A stretch of 64,000 nucleotides of DNA from Raffaelea ambrosiae (lineage: Eukaryota > Ascomycota > Sordariomycetes > Ophiostomatales > Ophiostomataceae): positions 124,001 to 188,000 of the forward strand of contig PCDI01000002.1 in the NCBI GenBank assembly GCA_002778195.1. Direction: 5' to 3'. Under the pieces are notes generated by a model. That model saw nothing but the letters and a program-made list of their open reading frames with translations, was not told the origin of the DNA and did not search any database. This document shows positions 45,734-55,935 of this stretch, piece by piece. Each line of letters begins with the position of its first letter. Position 1 is the first letter of the stretch. Both the position numbers and the translations under genes were made by a program.

Positions 45734-46145
45734 ATGGTAAGTAACTACGTCCAGCCGAGACGGAGAGGAAATTTTTTTTTTTTTGAAAAGACGGGAAACA
45801 AAAATAGAAAGAAATGAAGAGAGAGAAGAAATGAGGAGATAGTATTCACTGACATTTCCAGCCTTCTCGCGAATACAAGCACATCCACCGGCACCACGCC
45901 AGCACCAGCACGTCTGGAAAGAAGTCCTCCAAGACTTCGAAGATGTATCTTTGGCGATGCGTACGTGACACCTTTACCGACTGGTCGTCTATTCCGAATA
46001 TTTTCCCTTTTCTGACAATAAACTACAGCACATCTGTGGTCTCGGCGGCATGGCAGCCGTTACTCAGCTCCAGTGCGCCAACTGCGTCCACACTCGATGC
46101 CCTGACTGCAGCGTCGTGGCCACGCCCATTTCCGACCTCGACTGA
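45734..46145 (+). CDS. Tiny Cys-rich, zinc-ribbon-like protein
   Basis: Model join(45734..45736,45862..45960,46029..46145), 72 residues. The first coding exon is only the ATG, followed by a GTAAGT donor; introns are 125 and 68 nt with CAG acceptors, and all joins are phase 0. The N-terminal half is basic (REYKHIHRHHASTSTSGKKS), and the C-terminal half holds HICGLGG, then QCANC and RCPDC. The paired CxxC knuckles plus the preceding Cys/His suggest one zinc site, as in small fungal zinc-ribbon proteins of the CCxCG...CxxCxHxxCxxC kind. The function is unknown to me. The consistent phases and clustering of cysteines in the last exon are the main support. Confidence 0.7.
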
Positions 46146-46839
46146 ACGTGGAGCTTTCAATCAACCAAAACCAAACAACCTGAAAATCAAACCACGCAGA
46201 AACAAGAAACCTGGTTAAACAAACCAAACCCCGAAAACATCGTCGCATACGCCAAGCACGGTGGCAACAGCGCTGGGACGCTTTCTCTGGCATATTTTGG
46301 CGGCGGCGCTCCTCATTGTCCCTACTTCCCCTTTATTTTATCGTCAACTTATATTCTTCTTTACATCGCGGCACATTATACCCAACTACGACGGAGGGCG
46401 TTATTCGACATGGACTTTTCACTGGGATTTTTCTCCTTTATTTTTATTTTTTGACCAGCTAGCTAGTCTTAATGACGATGGTCATCTTTTCTTTCTTGCC
46501 TCTAATGATTCCATTTTGATATATCAGAAATGGAATCCAAAATTGGCTGTTCCATTTCCGACCCATCTGATTCGTATTGGGTGGGCGGATCTTCTTGGCA
46601 CACGTTTATATACCTCGTTTTTTTTTTGCCCGTTTCCATTTGCTGAGCAGGTTTTTGTTTTTTGAAGAGACTGATTTCCCCCTACACACATACCCTACAC
46701 ATATCATGAAAATTGTCTCTCCCCCCCCCCCCCAACTACCCATTAGCTTTCTAAATACACAAAAGATAGTACGTACCATTTTCTTATTCACATGCAGACA
46801 GTTTTCACAACCCGTTTGGTGTTAGCTATGCCTCCATTC
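46146..46839. other. 3' flank, no gene
   Basis: AT-rich sequence after the tiny Cys-rich gene, with T-runs and a C11-C12 run near 46723. No coding signal was recognised. Confidence 0.55.
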
Positions 46840-47712
46840 TTAGTATTGACAAAAAAAAACACAAATAAAACGCCTTTTCAAAACCGAAATGCCAGGGGAT
46901 ACAGACCAGGTGGGAATGCAGTTGCAGACGATGGCCTCTGCTTCCACGATTGCTGGACCAGCCAACGCGCCCGAGGAGACAACTGCCACTGGCCCGCGGT
47001 CGGAGCTGTTCTTGGTCTGCGCATCAAAAGGGGCGGTGCAATAGTTCTGAATGTCCTGCTTCTCAGTAATACCCTCGGAAAAATCCTTCAGTTCCCCCAG
47101 CAAAGAACGCCGTTCATTATGAGCCGCTTCATACTCTTCCTCCCGTAGACGTTTTCGTCGCAGATTCGTACACTTGGTGAGGTAGTAGACCAATAATTTG
47201 CGGTCCGTCCTGGTGTTGCTGGCCTCCAGATGCCGGTTCCACCAGGTGCACACAGAGTCAGCGCCCTGGGATGTCGTGCATGAGATATCCTGGTCGCTAT
47301 CCTGGTCGCTGTCCTGGCCGGCACCCCCGGCATCCAAGTGCACCAGAGGTGGCAGGGAGCTTGTGACTGTGGCATTGGGGAAAGGGGCATTGGGATCGGT
47401 GAAAGAAGTGGTTGTGGAATCAGTGGGGATGGCCCTGACCAAAGCGAAATCCGTGGCACTGCTACTGACCCTGTCCTGGCCCGCAGCCAAACTGGGGGAG
47501 ATTATCTGAGGAACCTGTATGTGCAGTTCAAGGGAATACAGTTTCAGTGTTGGAGTGAGGGAACAAATGGCGATTATCTGGGACGAGGATCTAGAACTGC
47601 CCTGCGCCAGCTTCACCACAAGCAGGGGGGGAGCATGCTGTCGGGAGCGATGCTGCAGAACAGCCGATTTTGCAAGCGGCTCAATCTGCCTGGAAACAAC
47701 ACCACATATCAT
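46840..47712 (-). CDS. Hypothetical protein, structure uncertain
   Basis: An open frame of 290 codons from ATG 47712. The C-terminal part looks coding: an acidic DSDQDSDQD stretch, then a charged helical segment (TKCTNLRRKRLREEEYEAAH, LLGELKDFSEGITEKQD) and five scattered cysteines. The first 90 residues are less convincing and may hide an intron or an upstream exon, since no signal peptide or conserved start is seen. GTCTGT near 46910 could also be a donor that changes the tail. No family is recognised. Confidence 0.42.
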   Translation of the reverse strand: MICGVVSRQIEPLAKSAVLQHRSRQHAPPLLVVKLAQGSSRSSSQIIAICSLTPTLKLYSLELHIQVPQIISPSLAAGQDRVSSSATDFALVRAIPTDSTTTSFTDPNAPFPNATVTSSLPPLVHLDAGGAGQDSDQDSDQDISCTTSQGADSVCTWWNRHLEASNTRTDRKLLVYYLTKCTNLRRKRLREEEYEAAHNERRSLLGELKDFSEGITEKQDIQNYCTAPFDAQTKNSSDRGPVAVVSSGALAGPAIVEAEAIVCNCIPTWSVSPGISVLKRRFICVFFCQY

Positions 47713-48353
47713 TGTTTTGTTTCGTTTCAGTGGACTGTTTTACTTTGGCTGTTGATGGCGTAATCTAGAAGGGGGGTTGGCTATCTGATAGAAGACAAGA
47801 TCAGGCCAGCATATCGCAGCCGCGGGGCTGCCATCTTTAAGCGTACATGAAGGCCTTTGTGGTAAATTTCGTAATTGTCCCTGAACCAGACCTTTGTTTG
47901 AAAAACGGCCAGAGCCAAGCCATTACAAGACAGAGCTAATGTTCAGTACATGTTTCATGTTCTTTGTTTCTGGTAGCTGACCGGACGGTTTCATACAGCA
48001 CAATGCACCAAAATCATAGAATTCCGATGAACAGGTGTACATGCCTGGGCTGACCTGCCATATTAGACAGAGCATCATATGAGCAACCCTGTTGTCAGTG
48101 ATAGTGCAGAACGCGTCGCGGTATAATTAGTCGTGCCTGGACAAATAAGCCCACATTCGCAATGTCTTGTATATAAACAAAATGGCATTCTCGCCCATAT
48201 TGGCTCAACAGTTTGGTCTCTGTCTTCACAGCCAGTTCTGCAGAGACATCACCGTCTTTCTTCAAGTCGATCACTAGCTACCGTCAGGCGAGTCCAATCT
48301 AAGCCAAGCAGCTACTGGTGTTATACATAAAAATCCTCTATAAAATCGACACG
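47713..48353. other. Divergent intergenic region
   Basis: Lies between two unrecognised genes on opposite strands. No features beyond ordinary AT-rich promoter-like sequence. Confidence 0.5.
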
Positions 48354-49205
48354 ATGATCGCGACCTGCCACTTGGCCACGGCTATATCAAAACCACATAC
48401 GCTGCTCATCCGGGACGTCACCACAAACAAGCCTTTGTTGATTAGTATCTACGCCGTCCTGGGCATTTTTGGTTGTATTTCAATGCTCCTCTGCACGGGT
48501 CCCAAATTTCGCCGCTGCTTTTATAGCCTTGGCCCATACCATCCACAAGATGCCGGATCGCACACCAAGGCCGCCAACAGTGCCAACGCTTGCAGCAACA
48601 TTTACGCTCAGAGAGGGTTCATCCTGCCCAATAGCAATCTCCCAGTGAACCCAAAAGATCACTACGACGGCCAAAACCACAACGGCAACCACTACAGCCG
48701 CAGCCACAGCCAAAATGTCTATCCTGTGGGCCTTGCTATTCCAATAGTGGCCGTTCCGCCTCGGACGCACAGCTCTCATCACCAATATCAGAATCGTCCC
48801 GTCTCAAAGCAGAATACTCAAAGAACAGACCACAACGTGCCACAAAGGAACCCGTTAGCCAGCTCCAGAGTCGTCTCTGCGGCCAGAATCCAAGACGTCG
48901 GCGCTCTTCCTGCTATGCCTGCATTGATGGATGGCTGCGAATCCCGTTCTCGAGATGCAAAGGGGAAATCGTCCAGCAACAACGCAAAGTCGAAGAAAGC
49001 TCTGCCATCACCCATCCGAACGGCGGACACTTGTCGTGCCCTGACCGTGTACAGAACCACGGCCGCGTCCAACACTAACACTAACAATGTCAGTGATATT
49101 GACAGTCCTTGCCCTGTCTCTCCTCTGTCTCCTCCCACTCCCCCACCAGGGGAACATGCAACTGGCTTTGGTATCGACTCAGACGGTAGGGGAAAGTACC
49201 GATGA
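48354..49205 (+). CDS. Hypothetical single-pass membrane protein
   Basis: Frame of 283 residues from ATG 48354; the longer frame upstream opens on GTG and is not used. One hydrophobic segment at about 32-53 (LLISIYAVLGIFGCISMLLC) is followed by a basic stop-transfer (KFRRC) and then a long polar, disordered region rich in Asn, Ser, His and Pro ending in PLSPPTPPPGEH. There is no cleavable signal peptide, so a type III or tail-out topology is likely. No domain is recognised. Confidence 0.55.
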   Translation: MIATCHLATAISKPHTLLIRDVTTNKPLLISIYAVLGIFGCISMLLCTGPKFRRCFYSLGPYHPQDAGSHTKAANSANACSNIYAQRGFILPNSNLPVNPKDHYDGQNHNGNHYSRSHSQNVYPVGLAIPIVAVPPRTHSSHHQYQNRPVSKQNTQRTDHNVPQRNPLASSRVVSAARIQDVGALPAMPALMDGCESRSRDAKGKSSSNNAKSKKALPSPIRTADTCRALTVYRTTAASNTNTNNVSDIDSPCPVSPLSPPTPPPGEHATGFGIDSDGRGKYR

Positions 49206-49624
49206 GGCATACGACCCCCCCGTCAGAGGGTGCAGGCAACCTGAAATTAGAGTAAGCTTCAAATTTCTTTCACTTTCCCTCGTTGCTTCTCAAATTGTCA
49301 TTTTTTTGATTGGCTTTATCTTAAATTCACCCCTCACACTCATTTATAAAAGTTTTATTTAGTTTGCGTTTTAAAACCTCGTTACTATAAACTGATCAAT
49401 AACACAGTGGTTGTATGATTAAAACACACGGGAAACAAATGCAAATGAAAATGCAAATGGTATATCCAGATACTCCCCATGACCATACGAAATAACTTTG
49501 CCTGTATGACTCCCCTATCTGACTCCGCGCCACGACTGTGACGCCGGCAGGAAAATAAAGATACATGTAGATTAACGCTGGAAATCGGACATGGCCCTAA
49601 CATGTCAAGATATGGCCATACCAC
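49206..49624. other. Convergent 3' flank
   Basis: AT-rich spacer between the hypothetical membrane protein and the minus-strand BTN1 gene. No coding signal was seen. Confidence 0.6.
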
Positions 49625-51173
49625 TCAGCTGGCCTTGATCTTTCGACACCAGTCCCGGCCGCGCCGGACCTGCCAGTTGCACAGACTGACCTCCATGGCC
49701 ATGCCAACAAACCCAGCGATGCAGATGCCAGCGCTGTCACTGACCGATGTTGCACCCAAACTGAACTCCCGGTCCGCAGGCGGAATCTTCACCATGATCT
49801 CTGCAAATGTATTGACGTAGACGGCGCCGCCCAGCAGACCCTCCCAAAAGACAATCACAAATACGAGGTACACAGACGGCAGGAAGCTGTCAAAGTAGAG
49901 CGACTGCATTGTCAGAATAACCAGGTTGACAACCTGAAGCAGAGACGGCATGTATAGGCGATGCACGCGGTAAAAGGGCGTGGACGAGCGCGAAATGAAG
50001 ACACCCAGCTGGTAGAGGAAACCATAAAATGGGTAAAAAGCACGGTACTCGGAAAACGGGCTTTCCTTTAGTGGAAATAGTAGCGTCGGCGAAACGCCCT
50101 GGTTAATGGTGTATTCCGCAATATAGACGAGAAGCAGTGGCAGCATGTATGGGAAGAAGAGGGCGCGGATGCGGCGAATGTCTGCTACAAAGGAGTTGTG
50201 GTGCTGGAGGTGGTGGTGGCGGTAATGAATGTGATGGCCGCGCATCCCGTCCTCTTCTGTGGCGTAGGCAGATGCGACAATCGAACCTGCCTCCAGGAGG
50301 CCAGAGGACATGGATGCCGGCGCAACTGCGGAGAGGCGCGCATTCTCTTCCTCGACAAGGTCGTCGTCATCCAGGTCTTCCGGGATGTGAGAGTACTCGC
50401 CGTCCGCACCCAGTTCCTTGGGCAAGCCTGGCACGGCCGCGCCCAAGCTATGCCGCATCGGCTCATGTGGCAGCAGCAAAAAGAAACTGAGCAACATGAT
50501 GATGGGCAGCACAGCCGAGGCCAGCAGGCTGGTGCGCACCGTGAAGCCAAACCAGTCGGTCATCATGACGTACAGACCGGCACCCGCAAGGCCGGCAGCG
50601 CCTGTGCCGCTTCCCCAGGCGGCCAGACTCAGGGGACCATAGTAGTGGGTCAGCCCGAGGAAGCTGAGCTCGCCGACGCCGCTGCTGATGCTAGCCAAGG
50701 CGACCCCGGCCATCTTGGCAGCGATGGAGGAGGTCGGCGGTGTGGTGGCGATCAGGAACATGCCGGCGGACGACAGGACGACCAGAACGGGGACGCGAGC
50801 AGAATACGGGACGCGGTGGATGAAGTAGGGCGCTACGAGTTTCATGGTGAACGAGGGCACGACGTCGGCGAGGAGGACAACGCCCTTCGGGAGTGTGCCG
50901 ACAAGGTCCTGGGCCGCCGAGAGGATGACGACGTAGAGGACATTGTTGATGAGGCCTTGGGGGGTTAGGATGCCGGTTGTGGAAATGCAGAAGAATAGGA
51001 CACGTCGAAGACTCACCAAACAGCCAAAAGGCGACAAAAACAGACGTGCCAGGTCCAGAAGCCAGTGCTGCCAGCCTGGTTCGATATACCGCCCACGAAG
51101 AGGCTGGTGAGCCCGGCAGCGGCAGCAGAAGGCCCGACGAGGACGGCGACGGAGACATAGCTGGCGCTGACAT
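49625..51173 (-). CDS. BTN1: Battenin / CLN3 homologue, vacuolar membrane protein
   Basis: Model complement(join(49625..50955,51017..51173)), 495 residues. The 61-nt intron (GTGAGT, CCTAAC, CCAAG) joins VFVAFWLFG to LINNVLYVVILSAAQDLVG, the first conserved CLN3 block. Other CLN3 signatures: KLVAPYFIHRVPYSAR, SSGVGELSFLGLTHYYG, WGSGTGAAGLAGAGLYV, and near the end FWEGLLGGAVYVNTFAEI and REFSLGATSVSDSAGI. About 11 membrane spans are expected, in the vacuolar membrane. CLN3 proteins affect vacuolar pH and basic amino-acid handling; the human orthologue is the juvenile Batten disease gene. The central cytosolic loop is unusual here: acidic, then His-rich (MRGHHIHYRHHHLQHHN). It is divergent with ARG4, about 440 bp between starts. 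Confidence 0.95.
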
Positions 51174-51613
51174 CGATGGTAGATGAAGCGTTGCCAGACA
51201 GCAGGTGATGCTGCAAATCGGAAGTGATGAACTACAGCCAGAGGGTTACTCGAACAAGCAGACCGCGGGAATCAGAAAGCAATGTCAGGAGCCCATGAGA
51301 CAGAGATAACGATTCTGCCGGGCGGTCAAGCCACCGGCGCCGCCTGCCCTGATTGACGTACGAGTACTACTTTGTATATTAACTAGTTAATAGTTGTTGG
51401 TTAAATATGATGACTCATTTGGTCCTTGTAAGAGGCTGGGCCCAGACCCTTCACAATTTTTTTTTTGCTCCCTTGCAGTCAATGTCAATCGTCAAATCAG
51501 CCAACAGTCTCATTTGGTGTCAAGGAGAGGCCAACAACTCTTCCAATTGATTTCGCTGCAAAGCTTTGGCTCCGTGCTTTCCAATTGACCATCGACTTGA
51601 CACACTCGACAGA
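51174..51613. other. Shared BTN1-ARG4 promoter region
   Basis: A divergent promoter of 440 bp. It contains a perfect Gcn4/CPC1-type site at 51410, a TACGAGTAC word at 51359 and a T9 run near 51459. No coding signal. Confidence 0.7.
51410..51418. promoter_or_regulatory. Gcn4/CPC1 (cross-pathway control) site
   Basis: The sequence ATGACTCAT is the palindromic consensus for fungal bZIP activators Gcn4/CPC1/CpcA. It lies 196 bp before the ARG4 start codon, where amino-acid starvation control of arginine genes is well established. BTN1 is divergent and could share it. Confidence 0.78.
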
Positions 51614-53142
51614 ATGGCCGCACACCAAAAGCAGGCAAACATGCTCTGGGGAGGCCGCTTTACAGGTGAGCGCTTGCAACGTCCTTGTAGCTTTCGTATT
51701 GCTAGCGCTTTGTTCGCCTCCAGTTGGTACTCTCGTCGAAGTGCAAGCTTGCTAATGTTGTGTTTCTTTTTTTGTTCCTTTTAACTTCCCCTCTAGGCGG
51801 CCTCGACCCCCTCATGGTAGCCTATAACGAGAGCATATACTTCGACAAAGCCTTTCACAAACAAGACGTCCTCGGCAGCATTGCCTATGCTCGGGCCAAT
51901 TTCCGCGCAGGCATTCTCACTAAAGACGAGTTCGAGAAGATCGAAGCCGGCCTGCAGGCGGTCGAGCAGGAGTGGGTCGAAGGCACATTCAAGATCGTGC
52001 CAGGGCAGGACGAGGACATCCACACCGCCAATGAACGCAGGCTGGGCGAGCTGATTGGCAAGGAGATTGCTGGCAAGCTGCATACCGGGCGCTCTCGCAA
52101 TGACCAGGTCGCCACGGACATGCGGCTATGGCTCCGCGACGAGCTGCGCAAGATCGAGGGCGTCCTGATCAGCTTCCTGCGCGTCACTGCTGAGCGCGCA
52201 GAGAAGGAGATCGACTACATTATGCCTGGGTACACCCATCTGCAGCGCGCACAGCCGGTCCGGTGGAGTCACTGGATGCTGTCGCATGGCTTTGCTTTTG
52301 CCAACGATCTCGAGCGTCTGCGCGAGGTCATCCGCCGCGTGAACCGGTCGCCACTCGGCTTTGGTGCGCTAGCTGGCAACCCCTTTGGCATTGACCGCGA
52401 GGCCATTGCCGCCGAGCTGGGATTCGACAGCGTCTTGTGGAACTCCATGGGCGGCGTGGCGGACCGTGACTTTGTGGTCGAGGCCATGCAGTGGGGCTCC
52501 ATGCTGATGACGCATATCAGCCGCTGGGCTGAGGACCTGATCATTTACTCTACCAGCGAGTTTGGCTTTGTCCGCCTGGCTGATGCATACTCGACCGGCA
52601 GCAGTCTGATGCCCCAAAAGAAGAATCCCGACAGTCTCGAGCTCCTGCGCGGCAAGTCTGGACGCGCGTTTGGCCAGATGGCTGGCCTCATGATGACCGT
52701 CAAGGGTTTACCCAGCACCTACGACAAGGACCTCCAGGAGAGTGTCGAGCCCATGCTTGACCACATCAAGACTGTGAGCGACAGCATTCAAATCGCCGAA
52801 GGTGTCCTGGCTACGCTCGCTACACAGCCCGACAAGATGAAGGCCGCTCTCGACCCGTTCATGCTGGCTACCGACGTGGCTGACTACCTGGTGCGCAAGG
52901 GCGTGCCTTTCCGCGAGACTCACCACATTTCTGGCCAATGCGTTGCGCTGTCAGAGCAGACAAGCACGCCCATGAACGAGCTGACGTACGAACAGCTGAA
53001 GGGTATTGACTCTCGCCTCGAGCCGGACATTTCTGCCGTGTTCGACTACGAGAAGAGCGTTGAAATGCGGTCGGCAAAGGGTGGCACCAGCAGGGCATGT
53101 GTGCTTGAGCAGATTGCCGTGTTGAAGGGCCAGCTGAACTGA
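51614..53142 (+). CDS. ARG4: Argininosuccinate lyase
   Basis: Model join(51614..51665,51797..53142), 465 residues, matching the fungal norm of about 463. It cleaves argininosuccinate to arginine and fumarate, the last step of arginine synthesis, in the cytosol. Exon 1 encodes MLWGGRFTG, and the 131-nt intron (GTGAGC, TTTTAAC, CTCTAG) falls right after it. Family motifs: LHTGRSRNDQVATD (about 110-122), the fumarase/aspartase signature GSSLMPQKKNPDS (about 287-299), and YTHLQRAQPVRWSHW. No key residue appears lost. The longer open frame beginning at 51724 is intron read-through and not the true start. A CPC1-type site sits upstream. Confidence 0.97.
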
Positions 53143-54134
53143 GTGGGATTGGAAGGAGGCTTGTTTGCATGCAGACGGCTATAGCGCCTCGCCAGCTCTG
53201 GCGGATTCAGTCTTCACCGGGTGCTGTGTGGCAACTGGGTGCCAGCTCTTCAGCGATAAGGATCCAGGCCGCTGGAACAGGACGTGACTAGCCCGTGATT
53301 GGTCAATTTAAAAGTAATTTCAGTAAGTTTTGGCAATGGTCTTTTTTTTACGAGCATTTTGTTGAAAACGGTGGGCAGACAGGAACTGGCAATTACAAAG
53401 TAGAAGTATTAGAAGTATAGCCAACCCCAACCCCCCCAAAAAGCCAGCGTGCAAAGAAGAAATAACCAGTTGTGCACGTTGTCCATTGTCTGGTTTTGAC
53501 TAATCTTTCTGCTTTAATGGACATCGTGCTGGGAGGCTCTTTTGCTCTTTTACTGTCTGTTGGTTCCTTTGAAACCGGAGAAATTTTTATTTGCCAGTCG
53601 CCGATTTTTGTCCAACCAAATCCTTCAGACTGACTATTGCAGACTGCAACGGCTGCCATGGCAGGAACTTTTCATCTGCTCGTGCTGATCCCATCATTAC
53701 TGCCTCCCTTAATCAATTTCCCGACTGCCCGCTTGGGTTGACCGGCGCGTGGCGTCGAACGAGAAGGGAAGGTCCGACTGTGGCACGATCGACACCGGTA
53801 TGCTCATGCCTGACACGTGATTGACGACTGGCGAGGGGAGCTCGACCCACCTCCTCAAACTGGGACAGGCCAGTAATACGACTACACCGTATGAGTGTAA
53901 TTAATAGTATTACAAGCTGCAGGTGCTTAAAGTTTGAAGCTCCCCTCTTCTCTTCTTCCTATTTGCCCATCCGACATCCCCGTCCTGTGCAGCTTAACGA
54001 CACCACGCATCCTTCACTCCCCCTCCGCTACAATCGACCCTAGAGACACGCAACATCTGTTTCACCTACTGGTATCCTCCGCTCGCTTTTTCACTCCTCC
54101 TTTCCTCCTCGACCTCCCCTGCTCCCCCGCTGCA
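53143..54134. other. Intergenic, 3' flank of ARG4 and ceramidase leader
   Basis: No gene is supported. The last 200 nt before 54135 are C/T-rich, a typical leader for the ceramidase gene. Confidence 0.55.
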
Positions 54135-55199
54135 ATGGGGCACCACAACCGCCACTATGCCGGTGATCCGTACTCGCTGCTCGGCTGGTGGGGGCCGCCA
54201 ACCAGCACAGCCAAGTGAGTTTTGCTTTGCTTGTCTGGGCTGTTTGTGAGAGTTATTAAGACGGTTGTGCTGACTGTCCGCTCCAGTTTCTGCGAAGAAG
54301 ACTATGCCATTACGTTGTACATCGCCGAGTTCATGAACACTTTGACGAACGTGGCCTACAGTAGGTTCAGTCACCTTGCAATAAATTTTTTTTTTTCAAA
54401 AAAGAAAAATTGGCCCTACCGTTCCGGCCTAATACTGCTCGATTTCTATGCTAACCACATGCTAGTCTACTTTGCCATCAAGTATCCGGGCACCCCGGCT
54501 ACGACTAGAGGACGTGCTGCCCGTCTGGCTAACGAATCCACCGCCTTCTCCCCAGACCCATCTTCGCCCTCGGAAAAGACGGTCAACGGTAGCGGCAGGG
54601 TTGCCAACGCCAACGGTGCCATAGCCGGTGCAACCACCACCACTGGTCCCGCTCCCACCTGGACACACCCCGACTTTCTCGCCGGCGCCCTCTGGGTTCT
54701 CGGCATCTTCTCGCTCATCTTCCACGCCACGCTCAAGCACGCCACCCAGTATGGTGACGAGATCTCCATGCTGATCCTGGCCGGTGCCCTTCTCCGCGGC
54801 GTTTGGCCCCGCAGCAATGTCGCCGCTATTGGTGCCGCCACGTCCGTCGTCGGCGCGTCGGCCGTGTACCTGCGGACGGGCAATATTCTGCACCACGTGT
54901 TTGCTTTTAACAGCATGATCTTGGTAGTGGGCCTGCGGATGCTGCAGCTGGTCTACTACCAGCGCCCCGTAGCAGACCGCCGGTACTACCTCAAGCAGTT
55001 TCTGCAGGCGGTGGGGGCGCTGGCGGTTGGCTACACGCTTTGGCAGATCGACCTGGAGGGCTGTTCGCAGCTGCGGATGACGCGCGCGGCTCTGGGTCTG
55101 CCGTGGGGTCTGCTGTTGGAACTGCACGGGTGGTGGCACATTCTGACGGCGCTGGGTGCGAGTCTGTTCATCCGGCTGATCCGGGATATTGACCCGTGA
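54135..55199 (+). CDS. Alkaline ceramidase (YPC1/YDC1-like)
   Basis: Model join(54135..54214,54287..54360,54466..55199), 295 residues. It hydrolyses ceramide or phytoceramide in the ER/Golgi membrane. Splicing yields the family start GWWGPPTSTANFCEEDY, then IAEFMNTLTNVAY joined to IYFAIKYPG. The metal and catalytic motifs follow: FHATLKHATQYGDEISML (Ser/His/Asp site) and the C-terminal ELHGWWHILTALG. Seven membrane spans are expected. Between TM1-TM2 and the FHATLK motif lies an unusually long polar insert (about 65-115, TTRGRAARLANES to TTTTGPAPTW), presumably a loop. Introns of 72 and 105 nt are canonical; the second has CTAAC 10 nt before its acceptor. Confidence 0.93.
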
Positions 55200-55935
55200 A
55201 AGGGGGGCGAGAAGAGATGTACGCATGGCCGCAGAAGAACCGCAGGGCTGGGAGCAAGCTAATTAACGGTGAGCAGTAGACAATGGACGGTTGATTGATT
55301 TCCTTGCCTTTCCAAATAAGGAGCGGGCGGGTGGGCTGGGTCAGAGTTTAGGAGTACGATAATCTGTCTGGTTTCCCTTTTTTCCCCTTTCTCTGCTTGT
55401 CTTTCCTTGTCCTTCCTTTTTTATTCCCTTTGTTCAAGGGCATTGCATGGGGGTGCGTTGCATTGGATAAAGCGAAAACCAAAAAAAGTCATCGACACCA
55501 TTATTAAATTCAGTATCAATCAGTAGTATTTCTAATGGCTCCTTCAACCAATGCAAAAGAATGACCAGCAAGGATGCCTGAATCCTGCTGCCCCAAAACG
55601 TGTATGCTCTTCCCCCACGGCTCAGGAATCGAATCCGAGTCCTGGCTCGGCGGCTCCCACAGACTCCCACAGACTCCCACAAACGCCACCCTTGAAGAAT
55701 TATGGTTAAATGAAACAGATCTCGGCTCCCCCACCCCCTTCCATATATACAAAGCACGGTCCCCCCTGAGCGTGCATCCCAGAAATTGTCGGAAAAAGAC
55801 GTATGAATACAGAATATCGCGTTAAAGGGTATATTGCGAAAAAAGAATAAAAAAAAGCAAGCAGAGACAGCACGAAGCTAGCGCAGAATTGTCAAAAGTC
55901 AGGCCAAACCGGGAAGCCAAACCTAAACACCCACA
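55200..55935. other. Convergent 3' flank
   Basis: Spacer between the ceramidase stop and the minus-strand SGNH-like gene stop. It contains an 11-bp direct repeat (cagactcccac twice near 55660) and AT-rich terminator-like sequence; no gene. Confidence 0.55.

Noticed and set aside
51724..51796. Extended N-terminus for argininosuccinate lyase
   Set aside because: The stretch is the end of a GTGAGC...CTCTAG intron; exon 1 at 51614 encodes the conserved MLWGGRFTG.
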